A stretch of 64,000 nt of DNA from Streptomyces sp. RB17 (GTDB lineage Bacteria; Actinomycetota; Actinomycetes; Streptomycetales; Streptomycetaceae): contig NZ_WEGL01000009.1 in the NCBI RefSeq assembly GCF_009604455.1, forward strand, positions 434,001 to 498,000. The letters are read 5' to 3'. The notes under the pieces were generated by a model that ran no database searches, was not told the DNA's origin, and saw only the letters and a list, made by a program, of their open reading frames with translations. The stretch's first letter is position 1. Each line of letters starts with the position of its first letter. The position numbers and the translations under genes were made by a program. Shown here in pieces: positions 8,001 to 15,407 of this stretch.

Positions 8001-9496
8001 TGGTTGCGGTAGCCGCCCTGGTTGAGGTAGCCGGCATGCAGATCGCCGCGTACGGCCATGTCGACGGCCCACTCGACCTGGTTCGGGGTCGGCTGCAGTG
8101 CCTGTGCGCCGACGTCGTTGCGGGACACCGAGCACCAGCGGTCGGGGTCGGTCGGGTCGTGCGACACGATCGACGTCACGTCCGCCGCGGCCCGCGTCGA
8201 CTGTGCGTGGCCGCCGGAGCCCGACGCCTGCGTACTGCCCCGGGTCAGTGCGGGCGAGAGCCTGTCCTGTCCGGCGGAGGCCCTGGCACCCGTGACCTTC
8301 TGACTGATCTGCACGCCGGTGAGAGTGGCCGTCGACGTCACGGTCACCGGCGCGTCCTTCAGCGTGCCCGGTGCCTGTGCGGTGCCGCTCGGCGCGGAGG
8401 GGTCCGTCTTGGCGAAGCCCTTGCCCGCGTTCCTGATCCGGGCGACGCCCGCCCGCATACCCGGGGTCAGGACCGGATCGACCGCCAGCCGTCCCTGACT
8501 GGAGATGTCGGTGTCGGCCGGTGCGTCGACCCGGGTGACGCCGGTGCCCCGGGTGTGCGGGGTGCCGGACACCTTGCCGGTGAGGAACACCTGGGCGCCG
8601 CCGCCCCGTTCGAGGTCGAAGGCGCCGAGCTTGCCGGTGGCGACCGTGGCCGGCGTGCCGTGGCCCTTCCACACCCGGGCGCGCGCCTTCTGACCGCCGT
8701 CGCGTTCGACGAAGGCGATCCCGCCGCCCGTGGCCGGCTGGATGTCGAACGGCAGACCGCCGGCGGTCAGCAGGTTCCTGGCCTTCCCGGAACGGTCGAT
8801 GTGGACGAGCCGGCGGCCCAGGGCGGCGACGGTGCCGTCCGCGACGGGTACGGCACTGGTGACCTCGCCCTTCGTGGCGGCCGAACCGAGCGTCCGCCCC
8901 GCGGAGTTCACCGTCACCACCCGGGTCCGGGTGGCCGCCGGGTCGTTCATGTCGCGGAAGGCGGTGAACGCGGCGGTGCGGGTACCCGGGTTGCACGACG
9001 GGTCGAAGTACGCGAGCGACGCCGTGAACGACAGCTTCGTCACCCGGCCGGAGCCGAGGTTCACGATCGCGGCGAACGCCCCGCCCTGCATGAGGTCCGG
9101 TTTGTTGGTGAAGCTGCGGGGCGCGTAGACGACAGCCGCGTGGTCATGGTCGATGACGCATTGATTGCCGATCCACGAGTCCGCGGGCATGCCCGGCTCG
9201 CTGAGAACGGCCGCGGTCTTCCAGGCGTACGCCGTGGCGCTGTCGGCCACGAGGACGTGCAGGCCGTCGGTGTCCGCCGCGGCGGTCACGGCCCGGTCCC
9301 GGCTGGTCCTCCAGCCCTTGCCGAGCTTCTTGTCCGGCTGCGTGACCCGCCCGGTCGGGGCCGGGCCCGCGTGACTCGGGGCGGGCTTGTCCTGGGGTGC
9401 TCCGAGGGCGGGTGCGGCCTGGACGAGGCCGCCCGCCAGTGCGGAACAGGCCGCGACCGCGGCCAGTTGCGCCCGTATTCGTGTTCTGGGTCTCAA
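5057..9496 (-). CDS. Large secreted protein with golvesin-like and NucA/NucB-like domains
   Basis: A 1479-residue exported protein. A Sec signal peptide covers about residues 1-32. Residues 40-350 look like a repeated beta sheet (propeller-like) region. Around 520-625 is an NPLAAVDGYYGH / CGYGVGQVTDGM segment resembling a lytic-transglycosylase-type fold. About 875-1030 (FYADTLGTHYEAK, HFWYAHARD) matches the golvesin C-terminal-like/Xly domain seen in wall-associated proteins. Near the C-terminus, about residue 1365, CDEYAFATTYESGG resembles the DEYPFA signature of NucA/NucB DNases. The cysteine-rich composition fits an oxidising, extracellular location. The start is TTG with only a weak GGGAAA ahead; no in-frame ATG is better. 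Role: an extracellular wall- or DNA-acting protein, inferred. It stands alone and divergent from the lipoprotein/ABC operon. Confidence 0.75.
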   Translation of the reverse strand: MRPRTRIRAQLAAVAACSALAGGLVQAAPALGAPQDKPAPSHAGPAPTGRVTQPDKKLGKGWRTSRDRAVTAAADTDGLHVLVADSATAYAWKTAAVLSEPGMPADSWIGNQCVIDHDHAAVVYAPRSFTNKPDLMQGGAFAAIVNLGSGRVTKLSFTASLAYFDPSCNPGTRTAAFTAFRDMNDPAATRTRVVTVNSAGRTLGSAATKGEVTSAVPVADGTVAALGRRLVHIDRSGKARNLLTAGGLPFDIQPATGGGIAFVERDGGQKARARVWKGHGTPATVATGKLGAFDLERGGGAQVFLTGKVSGTPHTRGTGVTRVDAPADTDISSQGRLAVDPVLTPGMRAGVARIRNAGKGFAKTDPSAPSGTAQAPGTLKDAPVTVTSTATLTGVQISQKVTGARASAGQDRLSPALTRGSTQASGSGGHAQSTRAAADVTSIVSHDPTDPDRWCSVSRNDVGAQALQPTPNQVEWAVDMAVRGDLHAGYLNQGGYRNQTGLGTIDPQSLFPPPTLIGGGRIPANVMLGIMAQESNLWQAESGAIPGQMGNPLAAVDGYYGHQIDPGDPDSYWNINWDKSDCGYGVGQVTDGMRLAGHEKPGETSLSPSLQKAVALDYATNIAASLKILADKWNEVHTDGQKITVNNDDPSRVENWFAAVWNYNLGFNPPSDASQHNGYWGLGWYNNPANPIYKNSWGHPFMDTDVDGTEANHDAAHPQDWPYEEKVMGWAAWSIDTGYSYATSGRQDWPGESGFSSAGFRPAWWTSTAQRSQVSPPLSTFCNSDNNCDPTSPPNCGTEECYAQYWWNKPNATWKTNCDNDCGHELIKYQTLIQEPGRGYRLKNGTPVCSGAPAGSQVVASVPNGTETWSDCGQITSSGTFQFTFYADTLGTHYEAKADLHQIGGGYGGHFWYAHARDAGHLGGDGGLMTIDGAWKLNQPLPEKQAMVYVHIPDTGAQTKEADYEVVTAFGTKKVTIDQSANEANKWVPLGAFRFNGVTPEVRLSNTTSNGTADDDIAWGAVAFVPGDYSGMPSITFPNPDDTAPMPSWAGDVEEAHRNTGLPSAALAKALSTGTSGSTCSKTDKKGKKLCLNIGRPTGEKSALAQRANKALSANGIDSLVPWCDERTSGHDWYTRTDACLKAITPLNVVFTVDDKVVGTASFAMKQEIKLYNNVGEFDQLLSLVPTEIDPTLGSVTLGWSAGSTCSDCTQSQQQTDGGLTWLGPEDDHVGNVSFQTLWNGTGKDTITLGWSITGQISAYPEASDEADLGNTLGDLDVRCDDITKGATNAGCVFPAYTPTYTVNTDRYPAAGAYYWLMKEKNSHHFGSREHNAPLHYLANGQQNNRSVVCPDSWVGRSETPDASCDEYAFATTYESGGMPDSGVTSGDQCAQFYATPLNDTTWTIHDDDDYDLPTWSEKCGRASIPLAQNTGALAPFGRTGGFVPYNRMLDDDPFWLATPGFDHCTASDVTCTWQRTSP

Positions 9497-9898
9497 AAGA
9501 GAGTTTCCCGTTTCTCGTTGACGTCTCCCGTGCCCTCGTGGGCACGACCCGGCCCGCCCAGCCCGTCACAAAGATCGGAGCGCGCGCCTGCGCGCACACC
9601 TTCGGCCGACGAGCCGTTCGACGTCAACTGCCTTTGCGAAACGTGAGATTGGCGCCGAATGCGCGCTGCTCCCAGAGGTTTCGTGTGTGAATTCTTGATC
9701 GTGTCCTTGTCTATTCTTTGCCCATGGGTCGCGTCCCATGTGTGCCGTTCGGCAAGCGATTGCCGGGCTTGCCCTTCACATCATGATCACGCTTCCTCCT
9801 GATGGTCCCTTTTTGTCGGGGAGTTGACGTCGTGATCATTACCTGGTGCAGTTCACGCGTCGGCATCCCGACGTGTGCAAACAAGGCAGGGGGGAAGT
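9497..9898. promoter_or_regulatory. Divergent intergenic region with paired promoter-like motifs
   Basis: This 402-bp spacer is more AT-rich than its surroundings. AGTTGACGTCG, a good -35 context, occurs once on each strand: on plus at 9822-9832 facing the lipoprotein, and on minus at 9619-9629 facing the large secreted protein. A 9-bp inverted repeat (ATGATCACG at 9783-9791, CGTGATCAT at 9831-9839) brackets the plus-strand copy. The -10 elements are not clear by eye. Shared control of the two transcripts is an inference. Confidence 0.4.
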
Positions 9899-10858
9899 GT
9901 GTTCAGTAGCCGACGAATGTACCGTTCTGCGGCTGTGCTGGTGCTCGGCGTGGGGGGACTGCTGGCCACGGTGAGTGGCTGTGGCACGTCGTCCACTTCC
10001 GGTCGGAATTCAGGAGCGGATCTCCTGGCCGCCGACGCATCGCCGACGGCCATCCCCACATTGTCCTCCACGGCGTCGGTCTCCCTGCCCATCGAGGACT
10101 ATCTGCTGAAGAACGACGAACATTCGCAGATCCTCTACGCGTCGAAACTGCTCGTGCGGCAGTGCATGGCACGCTTCGGTTTCGACTACGCCGTCGACGC
10201 CGCATGGAAATCGCCCCTGAATCCGAAGGACGACGCCGCCAACATGGCCCGGCGTTACGGAATTTCCGATGCCGGGACGGCGGCGCGCTACGGCTATCAC
10301 CCGCCCGCCGACGCGATGCCGGCCGCGCCTCCCAAGACGCCTCCGATGAGCGACGCGGAATTGAATGTGTTCCTCGGCGACACCCCGCGGCCCGACAACA
10401 AGGCGCCACACCTCAAGCAGTACAAGGGGCAGGCGATTCCCCAGCACGGCTGCTCGGGGGAGGCGCAGGGAAAGATCGGCAAGGGACTGCAGGAACGACT
10501 TCCCGAGAGCATCAACGACGCCAGTTTCCAGGAGTCGATGTCCACGCCGCAGGTGTCCGCCGCGTTCCGTTCCTGGTCCACCTGCATGAAGGAGCACGGC
10601 TACTCGTTCCGGACTCCGCTGGAACCGCTCAGAAGCCGGTTGCCGAACTCGCCCTCGGCCACTGAGATACAAACGGCCGAGACGGACGTCGCATGCAAGC
10701 AGAAGACCAACCTCATCGGCATCTGGGTGGCGGTCGAGACGGCCATGCAGAAGGAGCTGATCGAGAAGAACCAGGAGGCACTGACCCAGGTGCGCGACAC
10801 CGCGCGGCAGACCATCGAACGATCCGCGAAGGTCATCGCCGAGGGCGCCGTCTCGTGA
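9899..10858 (+). CDS. Lipoprotein, first gene of ABC exporter operon
   Basis: A 319-residue exported lipoprotein. The N-terminus carries two arginines, a hydrophobic helix and the lipobox VSGC, with the lipidated Cys about residue 28, so the mature protein is anchored outside the membrane. The body is hydrophilic with several cysteines (CMARFGF, HGCSGE, TCMKEHG, VACKQK). I do not recognise the family. The GTG start is preferred over the GTG at 9875 because AGGGGGGAA lies directly ahead of it. The stop overlaps the next gene (GTGA), so it is coupled to the adaptor, ATPase and permease that follow. It may be a ligand-binding or accessory subunit of that exporter. Confidence 0.8.
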   Translation: MFSSRRMYRSAAVLVLGVGGLLATVSGCGTSSTSGRNSGADLLAADASPTAIPTLSSTASVSLPIEDYLLKNDEHSQILYASKLLVRQCMARFGFDYAVDAAWKSPLNPKDDAANMARRYGISDAGTAARYGYHPPADAMPAAPPKTPPMSDAELNVFLGDTPRPDNKAPHLKQYKGQAIPQHGCSGEAQGKIGKGLQERLPESINDASFQESMSTPQVSAAFRSWSTCMKEHGYSFRTPLEPLRSRLPNSPSATEIQTAETDVACKQKTNLIGIWVAVETAMQKELIEKNQEALTQVRDTARQTIERSAKVIAEGAVS

Positions 10859-12180
10859 AGCGATCCGAGCAACACACGCGGGGAACGGCGGAGGGGCCGG
10901 ACGACGTGATCACCGGCTCGCGGCTGGATCGCCGCCGCCGCTCGACGGTCGTGGCCGCCTGCTGTGCGGCCGTGCTGTCGGCGAGCGGCATGTTCGCCGC
11001 GCAGTGGGTGCAGTCACCCGCGGAGGCGGCCGCACGCACCCGGGCGCCCAGGCCCAGCGTCATCACCGCCCCGGTCGTGCGCCAGGTCATGCGGAACACC
11101 GTCGTCTTCCGCGGCACCTTCTCCGACGGGCGCACCATCTCCGTCACGCCGACCAGCGTCGCCACCTCGCAGCGTGGCTCTCAACCGGCGGCGCTGCTGG
11201 TCACCGGCGTCTTCGCCCAGGCAGGCCGACGCGTGCAGGCGGCGCGGCCGCTGGTGGAGTACGACGAGCGGCCCGTCTTCGCGCTGCCCGGGACCCTGCC
11301 GATGTACCGGGACCTGACCGTCGGCGACAAGGGCAAGGACGTCGCCCAGTTGCAGAAGGCACTCCGTTCGCTGGGCCGGCCGACGGGCGGCGATCCGTCC
11401 GGCACCTTCGGATCGGGTACGGCCGCCGCGGTACGACGCATGTACGCCGCCATGGGATATGCCGCACCCGTGGCCGGCTCCGCCGACACCGCCACCGGCA
11501 AGGCGCAGCCCGGCACCACCGCGCAGGACGGCTCGTCGGCCGTGCACCGGTCCACCGGGTCGCAGCCGACCGTGATGCTGCCCTTTTCCGAAGCCGTCTT
11601 CGTGCCGTCCCTGCCGGCCAGGGTCGTCTCCGTACCCGTACACGTGGGGGACACCGTCAAGGGCCCGGTGATCACGCTGGCCCGTGGCGACATGACGCTC
11701 ACCGGATTCCTGGATCCCTCCGAACGGCGCCTGGTCGGAGCCGGAATGAAGGTGGAGATCCTGTCCGAGGCGACCGGCGCCCGTGCCATGGGCACGGTGG
11801 ACTCCGTGGGCGCCGTGGTGACGCCGGGATCGGGGGACGACAAGCCGGCGTCCGACGGCAGTGCCGACACGGCCGCGGGCGGCAGCGCGTACGTACCCGT
11901 GAGGATCAGGAGCGCCGGCCGATGGGACGAGAAGTTCGCGGGCCAGGACGTGCGCATCACGATCACCGCCGCGGCGACGTCCGGCGCGGTGACCGCGGTG
12001 CCGGAAGCCGCGGTCTCGGCGGGGGCGGACGCCCGTACCACCGTGACCGTGGTGACCGCCGCGGGCACGCACCGCGTCGTCGCGGTGACCACGGGAGTCT
12101 CCGCCGACGGACTGGTGCAGGTCACGCCGGTCCACGGGCATGCCCTGCAGGCCGGAGACCGCGTGGTGGTGGGGAAATGA
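10855..12180 (+). CDS. Efflux adaptor-like protein with peptidoglycan-binding domain
   Basis: A 441-residue protein with a short basic cytoplasmic N-terminus, one membrane helix (about 31-50), and an extracytoplasmic part. Residues about 150-202 form a PG_binding_1 domain (LTVGDKGKDVAQLQKALRSLG then GTFGSGTAAAVRRMY). The C-terminal half resembles HlyD/RND-type adaptors, with lipoyl-like and beta-barrel segments (ARVVSVPVHVGDTVKG, VPVRIRS, then a VTVVTAAGTHRVVAVTTG end). This domain order is typical of actinobacterial adaptors paired with MacB-type exporters. It starts with a GTG that overlaps the previous stop and its own stop overlaps the ATPase start. Confidence 0.85.
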   Translation: MKRSEQHTRGTAEGPDDVITGSRLDRRRRSTVVAACCAAVLSASGMFAAQWVQSPAEAAARTRAPRPSVITAPVVRQVMRNTVVFRGTFSDGRTISVTPTSVATSQRGSQPAALLVTGVFAQAGRRVQAARPLVEYDERPVFALPGTLPMYRDLTVGDKGKDVAQLQKALRSLGRPTGGDPSGTFGSGTAAAVRRMYAAMGYAAPVAGSADTATGKAQPGTTAQDGSSAVHRSTGSQPTVMLPFSEAVFVPSLPARVVSVPVHVGDTVKGPVITLARGDMTLTGFLDPSERRLVGAGMKVEILSEATGARAMGTVDSVGAVVTPGSGDDKPASDGSADTAAGGSAYVPVRIRSAGRWDEKFAGQDVRITITAAATSGAVTAVPEAAVSAGADARTTVTVVTAAGTHRVVAVTTGVSADGLVQVTPVHGHALQAGDRVVVGK

Positions 12181-12896
12181 CCACACCGCCGACCGCGGTC
12201 CTGCAACTGCGGGGCGTCGCCAAGACGTATCCCGGTGTCCCGCCCGTGACGGCCCTGCACCCGACGGATCTCCGAGTCGAGACGGGCGACTTCCTGGCCG
12301 TGGTGGGTCCTTCCGGATCCGGAAAGTCCACCCTCCTCAACCTCATCGGCATGCTGGACCAGCCCACCGAGGGTGACTACCGGCTCTCCGGCACCGACGT
12401 GTCGTCTCTGACCGAGGGCGACCGCGCGGCCCTGCGGGGGCGCCGCGTGGGATTCGTCTTCCAGGCCTTCCATCTGCTGCCCCACCGCACCGCGCTGGAG
12501 AACGTCGCACTCGCGCAGCTCTACGTCACCGGGCGCGGCGAACCGCGTCGGGCGAACGCGGCACGCGCCTTGCACAGCGTGGGGCTGGGGCATCGGCTGG
12601 AGGCCCTGCCCTCCCGGCTGTCCGGCGGCGAGCGGCAGCGGGTGGCGATCGCACGTGCCCTCGTCAACTCGCCGGACATCCTGCTGTGCGACGAGCCCAC
12701 GGGAAACCTGGACTCGGCCACGGCCCGCTCCGTGATGGACCTCCTGGCGGAGCTCAACCGGGCCGGCACCACCATCGTCGTCATCACTCATGACCCCGCC
12801 GTGGCGCAGCGGGCACGGCGTCAGGTCACCATCCGGGACGGACGCCTGAGCGAGACGGCACCGGCCGGCCGACCGGTTCCGGGAGGCCGCGGATGA
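12177..12896 (+). CDS. MacB/LolD-type ABC transporter ATPase
   Basis: A 239-residue nucleotide-binding subunit. All motifs are intact: Walker A GPSGSGKST (about residues 42-50), Q-loop FVFQAFHLL, signature LSGGERQRV, Walker B ILLCDEPTGNLDS and the H-loop ITHD. The DEPTGNLD form marks the MacB/LolD/FtsE branch, which couples ATP hydrolysis to mechanotransmission across the membrane instead of classical transport. ATG overlaps the adaptor stop and the stop overlaps the permease start, giving an unbroken coupled operon. Confidence 0.95.
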   Translation: MTTPPTAVLQLRGVAKTYPGVPPVTALHPTDLRVETGDFLAVVGPSGSGKSTLLNLIGMLDQPTEGDYRLSGTDVSSLTEGDRAALRGRRVGFVFQAFHLLPHRTALENVALAQLYVTGRGEPRRANAARALHSVGLGHRLEALPSRLSGGERQRVAIARALVNSPDILLCDEPTGNLDSATARSVMDLLAELNRAGTTIVVITHDPAVAQRARRQVTIRDGRLSETAPAGRPVPGGRG

Positions 12897-14185
12897 TCCG
12901 GCGCAGCTCTCGGAGGCGGGCGGCCACGCGGCCCCACGGGGTGGCTCCCACCCGGTTCGACTGGCGTGATGTCGCCGCTGAGGCGTTGGCGGGCGTCGTG
13001 CAGCGTCCGATGCGCTCCGTGCTCACCATGCTCGGCACCGTCCTGGGCGTGGGTTCCTTCGTCGCCGTGCTCGGCCTGACCTCCACCGCTGCCGGACAGA
13101 TCGGGGACTCGTTCAGTCTGCTGCAGGACACCACGGTGACGGTCGACGACGCCGGGGCCGCCGCACGTGGCTCGGACACGTTCCGGGAGCCGGCCATGGA
13201 TTTCCCGGCCGGCGCCGACGAGCGCCTGGACCGGCTCAACGGCGTTGTGGACGGAGGAGTCTGGTGGAACGTGCCGCTGCGGAACCCGACCGTGTCCGCA
13301 CGGCCCGATGCCGGCGCCGGCCCGGCCGGGGCCGACGACAGCGCCCGGTCCGGCCTGCGTGTCCTCGCGGCATCGCCCGGGGCGCTCCGCGCCATGCAGC
13401 CGACGCTCTCCGCGGGGACCCTGTTCAACGAGTTCCATCAGCGTCACAAGGAGCGCGTCTGTCTGCTCGGGGTCACCGCGGCCCGTCTGCTGGGCATCAC
13501 CCGGGTCGACAACCAGCCGGCCGTGTTCGTCGATGGAGCGGCCTACACGGTGCTCGGCGTGGTCTCCGACACCCAGCGTCTGCCCCAGAGCCTGCTCGCC
13601 GTCATCATCCCCGCCGGCACGGCACTGGATGCGTACGGTGCCCCGGTGGACGACCCGGCCCAGGCACTGATCCGTACCCGGACCGGCGCGGCTCCCCTGG
13701 TCGCCCGGCAGGCGCCCCTCGCCCTGCGGCCCGATCACCCCGGCCTGCTGCACGCCGTACCGCCGATCGATCCCCATAAAATACGCGACCAAGTCGACAC
13801 GGACATGTCCGGACTCTTTCTCGTGCTGGCGGGGATCTGCCTGGTCGTCGGGGCGGTCGGCATCGCCAACACCACGCTCGTGGCGGTGCTGGAACGCACC
13901 GGGGAGATCGGCCTGCGCAGGGCGCTGGGTGCCCGCCGCCGCCACATCACCGCCCAGTTCCTCACCGAGTCCACCGCGTTGGGCGCCCTCGGCGGTCTGG
14001 TGGGCACGGCCATCGGTGTCGCGGTCGTCGTCGGCACGGCACTCGCCCGCGACTGGACCGCCGTCCTGGAGCCGTACACCGTCCTGCCCGCACCGTTCAT
14101 CGGCGTGGTCATCGGGCTCCTCGCGGGTCTCCATCCCGCCGTGCGCGCCGCGCGGATCGAACCTCTGGAGGCGCTCCGACGATGA
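12893..14185 (+). CDS. FtsX/MacB-type ABC transporter permease
   Basis: A 430-residue permease: one N-terminal membrane helix (about 40-64, LTMLGTVLGVGSFVAVLGL), a long extracytoplasmic MacB-like domain, then three C-terminal helices starting at about residue 303. The cytoplasmic EIGLRRALGARRRHI segment is the characteristic FtsX-family coupling motif. With the adaptor and ATPase it should form a tripartite exporter or wall-acting mechanotransmitter; the substrate cannot be read from the sequence. The gene ends 11 bp before a convergent lipoprotein gene and no hairpin separates them. Confidence 0.92.
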   Translation: MIRRSSRRRAATRPHGVAPTRFDWRDVAAEALAGVVQRPMRSVLTMLGTVLGVGSFVAVLGLTSTAAGQIGDSFSLLQDTTVTVDDAGAAARGSDTFREPAMDFPAGADERLDRLNGVVDGGVWWNVPLRNPTVSARPDAGAGPAGADDSARSGLRVLAASPGALRAMQPTLSAGTLFNEFHQRHKERVCLLGVTAARLLGITRVDNQPAVFVDGAAYTVLGVVSDTQRLPQSLLAVIIPAGTALDAYGAPVDDPAQALIRTRTGAAPLVARQAPLALRPDHPGLLHAVPPIDPHKIRDQVDTDMSGLFLVLAGICLVVGAVGIANTTLVAVLERTGEIGLRRALGARRRHITAQFLTESTALGALGGLVGTAIGVAVVVGTALARDWTAVLEPYTVLPAPFIGVVIGLLAGLHPAVRAARIEPLEALRR

Positions 14186-14196
14186 GCCACGTGAGA

Positions 14197-14730
14197 CTAC
14201 TTGCCGGCCAAGGCCAGATTGGCTCCGTCCCGCAAATCCTGGAAACCCTGTGCGATGACGGCAGCCGGGGGAAGACATGAACGGCGAGTTTCCGCTGCGG
14301 CCGGCCCGGACGCGCAGCCCAGTCGCTCATATTCGCGCACCGCGGTCTGAAGTTTATGGGCGGTCGATGTCAATGTCGTGAATCCGGCGCGCCCGTTGAT
14401 TTCTCGCAATGCCAGCGCAGCGACATCGGACGTCGCCCGGGCCGCCGCCCCGCATTCGGCGGTGAACATGCGAGCCGACGAGGTGGAGCAGGGAGAGCTC
14501 GCACCGGATCCGAACTTGTCCTCGTCCGCCGACATGTTCGCCTCGAGCGCGTTTTTCACCTTTTCCGCGGCCACCGCTTTGGGGGATTCCGGCTGGGAGG
14601 ATTTCTGTGCCCGTGCGGCCGAAGTGGCCGAAGGCCGGGTCGATCCCTCCTTGTGGGCGCCGCTGCATCCGGTGATGACGGCCGTCGACACGCTCAGTAC
14701 GGCTATCGCCCGCAATGCATGTTTCTTCAT
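14197..14730 (-). CDS. Small lipoprotein
   Basis: A 177-residue lipoprotein beginning MKKHALRAIAVLSV with lipobox VITGC, lipidated at about Cys22. The mature part has an Ala/Ser/Glu-rich linker and four further cysteines (SPCSTSS, AECGAA, LGCASG, RSCLPP), enough for two disulfides. The family is not recognised. The ATG at 14730 is chosen because GGAGG lies 5 bases ahead; a longer frame reaching 14847 has no support. It is convergent with the ABC permease and divergent from the protease-inhibitor gene. Confidence 0.8.
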   Translation of the reverse strand: MKKHALRAIAVLSVSTAVITGCSGAHKEGSTRPSATSAARAQKSSQPESPKAVAAEKVKNALEANMSADEDKFGSGASSPCSTSSARMFTAECGAAARATSDVAALALREINGRAGFTTLTSTAHKLQTAVREYERLGCASGPAAAETRRSCLPPAAVIAQGFQDLRDGANLALAGK

Positions 14731-14763
14731 GTTCGCCTCCGCTCGGAAATTCGTCACCCGAGC

Positions 14764-14772
14764 TGTATAGCA
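14764..14772 (-). promoter_or_regulatory. Extended -10 promoter of the small lipoprotein
   Basis: TGCTATACA on the minus strand is an extended -10 element; a transcript would begin roughly 25-30 bases before the lipoprotein ATG. No clear -35 box is seen, which an extended -10 can tolerate. Confidence 0.45.
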
Positions 14773-14884
14773 CAGAGTTGTCACTTGACGTGAACACAAA
14801 ACGAATGCGATTGTCTTCTCGCGTCGGAAGTGACTATTCATCGGCACTTACGGACGCTGAAACAGAAACCTCAAAGGGGACATC

Positions 14885-15337
14885 ATGCGCATAAGATTTG
14901 CCTTCGGCGCTGCGCTGCTCGCCGCTTTTGCCCTGCTCTTCGGAGCCTCATCGGCCCAGGCCACGACCAACGGTTCCACCACGCTGTGCTCGCACTACGA
15001 CGGAACTCTCTGCCTCTTCTACAATTCGAACCTCGGAGGATCCCGCGTCGGGATCTACGGCCAGGTTCCGAATTACGCGATCGACGAACCAGGATGCAGC
15101 TCGCAGGGCTGCCCGACGTACGAGTTCCTGACCAGCGGCAGCGGTGAGTGGAAGCCCGTGAAGAACGACGCCGCCTCCGTCTACAACGAGGCCAGCTGGG
15201 TCTACTGGGTCTACTACAACAGCAGCTACAGCGGTCCGCGGGACCAGTGGGACCCGGAGGGGTACGGCACGTTCTACGGGAACCTGAACGCCACCTACAA
15301 CGAGAACGCCTCCCAGCTGGCGAACGCTGACATCTGA
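14885..15337 (+). CDS. Secreted peptidase inhibitor, family I36-like
   Basis: A 150-residue exported protein with a Sec signal peptide (about 1-27, ending SSAQA-TTNG). The mature region of about 120 residues has four cysteines in the spacing C..C (TLCSHYDGTLCLFY) and C..C (EPGCSSQGCP). With the Greek-key-like LCLFYNSNLGGSRVGIYG segment this fits the I36 family, whose type member is the Streptomyces metalloprotease inhibitor SMPI. Expected role: extracellular inhibition of metalloproteases, inferred. AAAGGGGACATC precedes the ATG. A terminator follows immediately, so it is monocistronic. Confidence 0.8.
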   Translation: MRIRFAFGAALLAAFALLFGASSAQATTNGSTTLCSHYDGTLCLFYNSNLGGSRVGIYGQVPNYAIDEPGCSSQGCPTYEFLTSGSGEWKPVKNDAASVYNEASWVYWVYYNSSYSGPRDQWDPEGYGTFYGNLNATYNENASQLANADI

Positions 15338-15347
15338 TGTCCGCGCC

Positions 15348-15375
15348 CTCCAGGCGGGTGAAGGCCCGCCTGGAG
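15348..15375. terminator. Terminator after I36 inhibitor gene
   Basis: An 11-bp perfect stem (CTCCAGGCGGG at 15348-15358 with its complement at 15365-15375) and a 6-base loop, 10 bp past the stop. It lies between convergent genes and can serve both. Confidence 0.88.
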
Positions 15376-15407
15376 TTCCGTCGTGGCCGTCCCACGGCCG
15401 CCGGCGC

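Noticed and set aside
6326..9646. 1106-residue plus-strand open frame across the large secreted protein
   Set aside because: The minus strand carries a signal peptide and recognisable domains; the plus translation is Val/Gly/Arg-rich without any motif.
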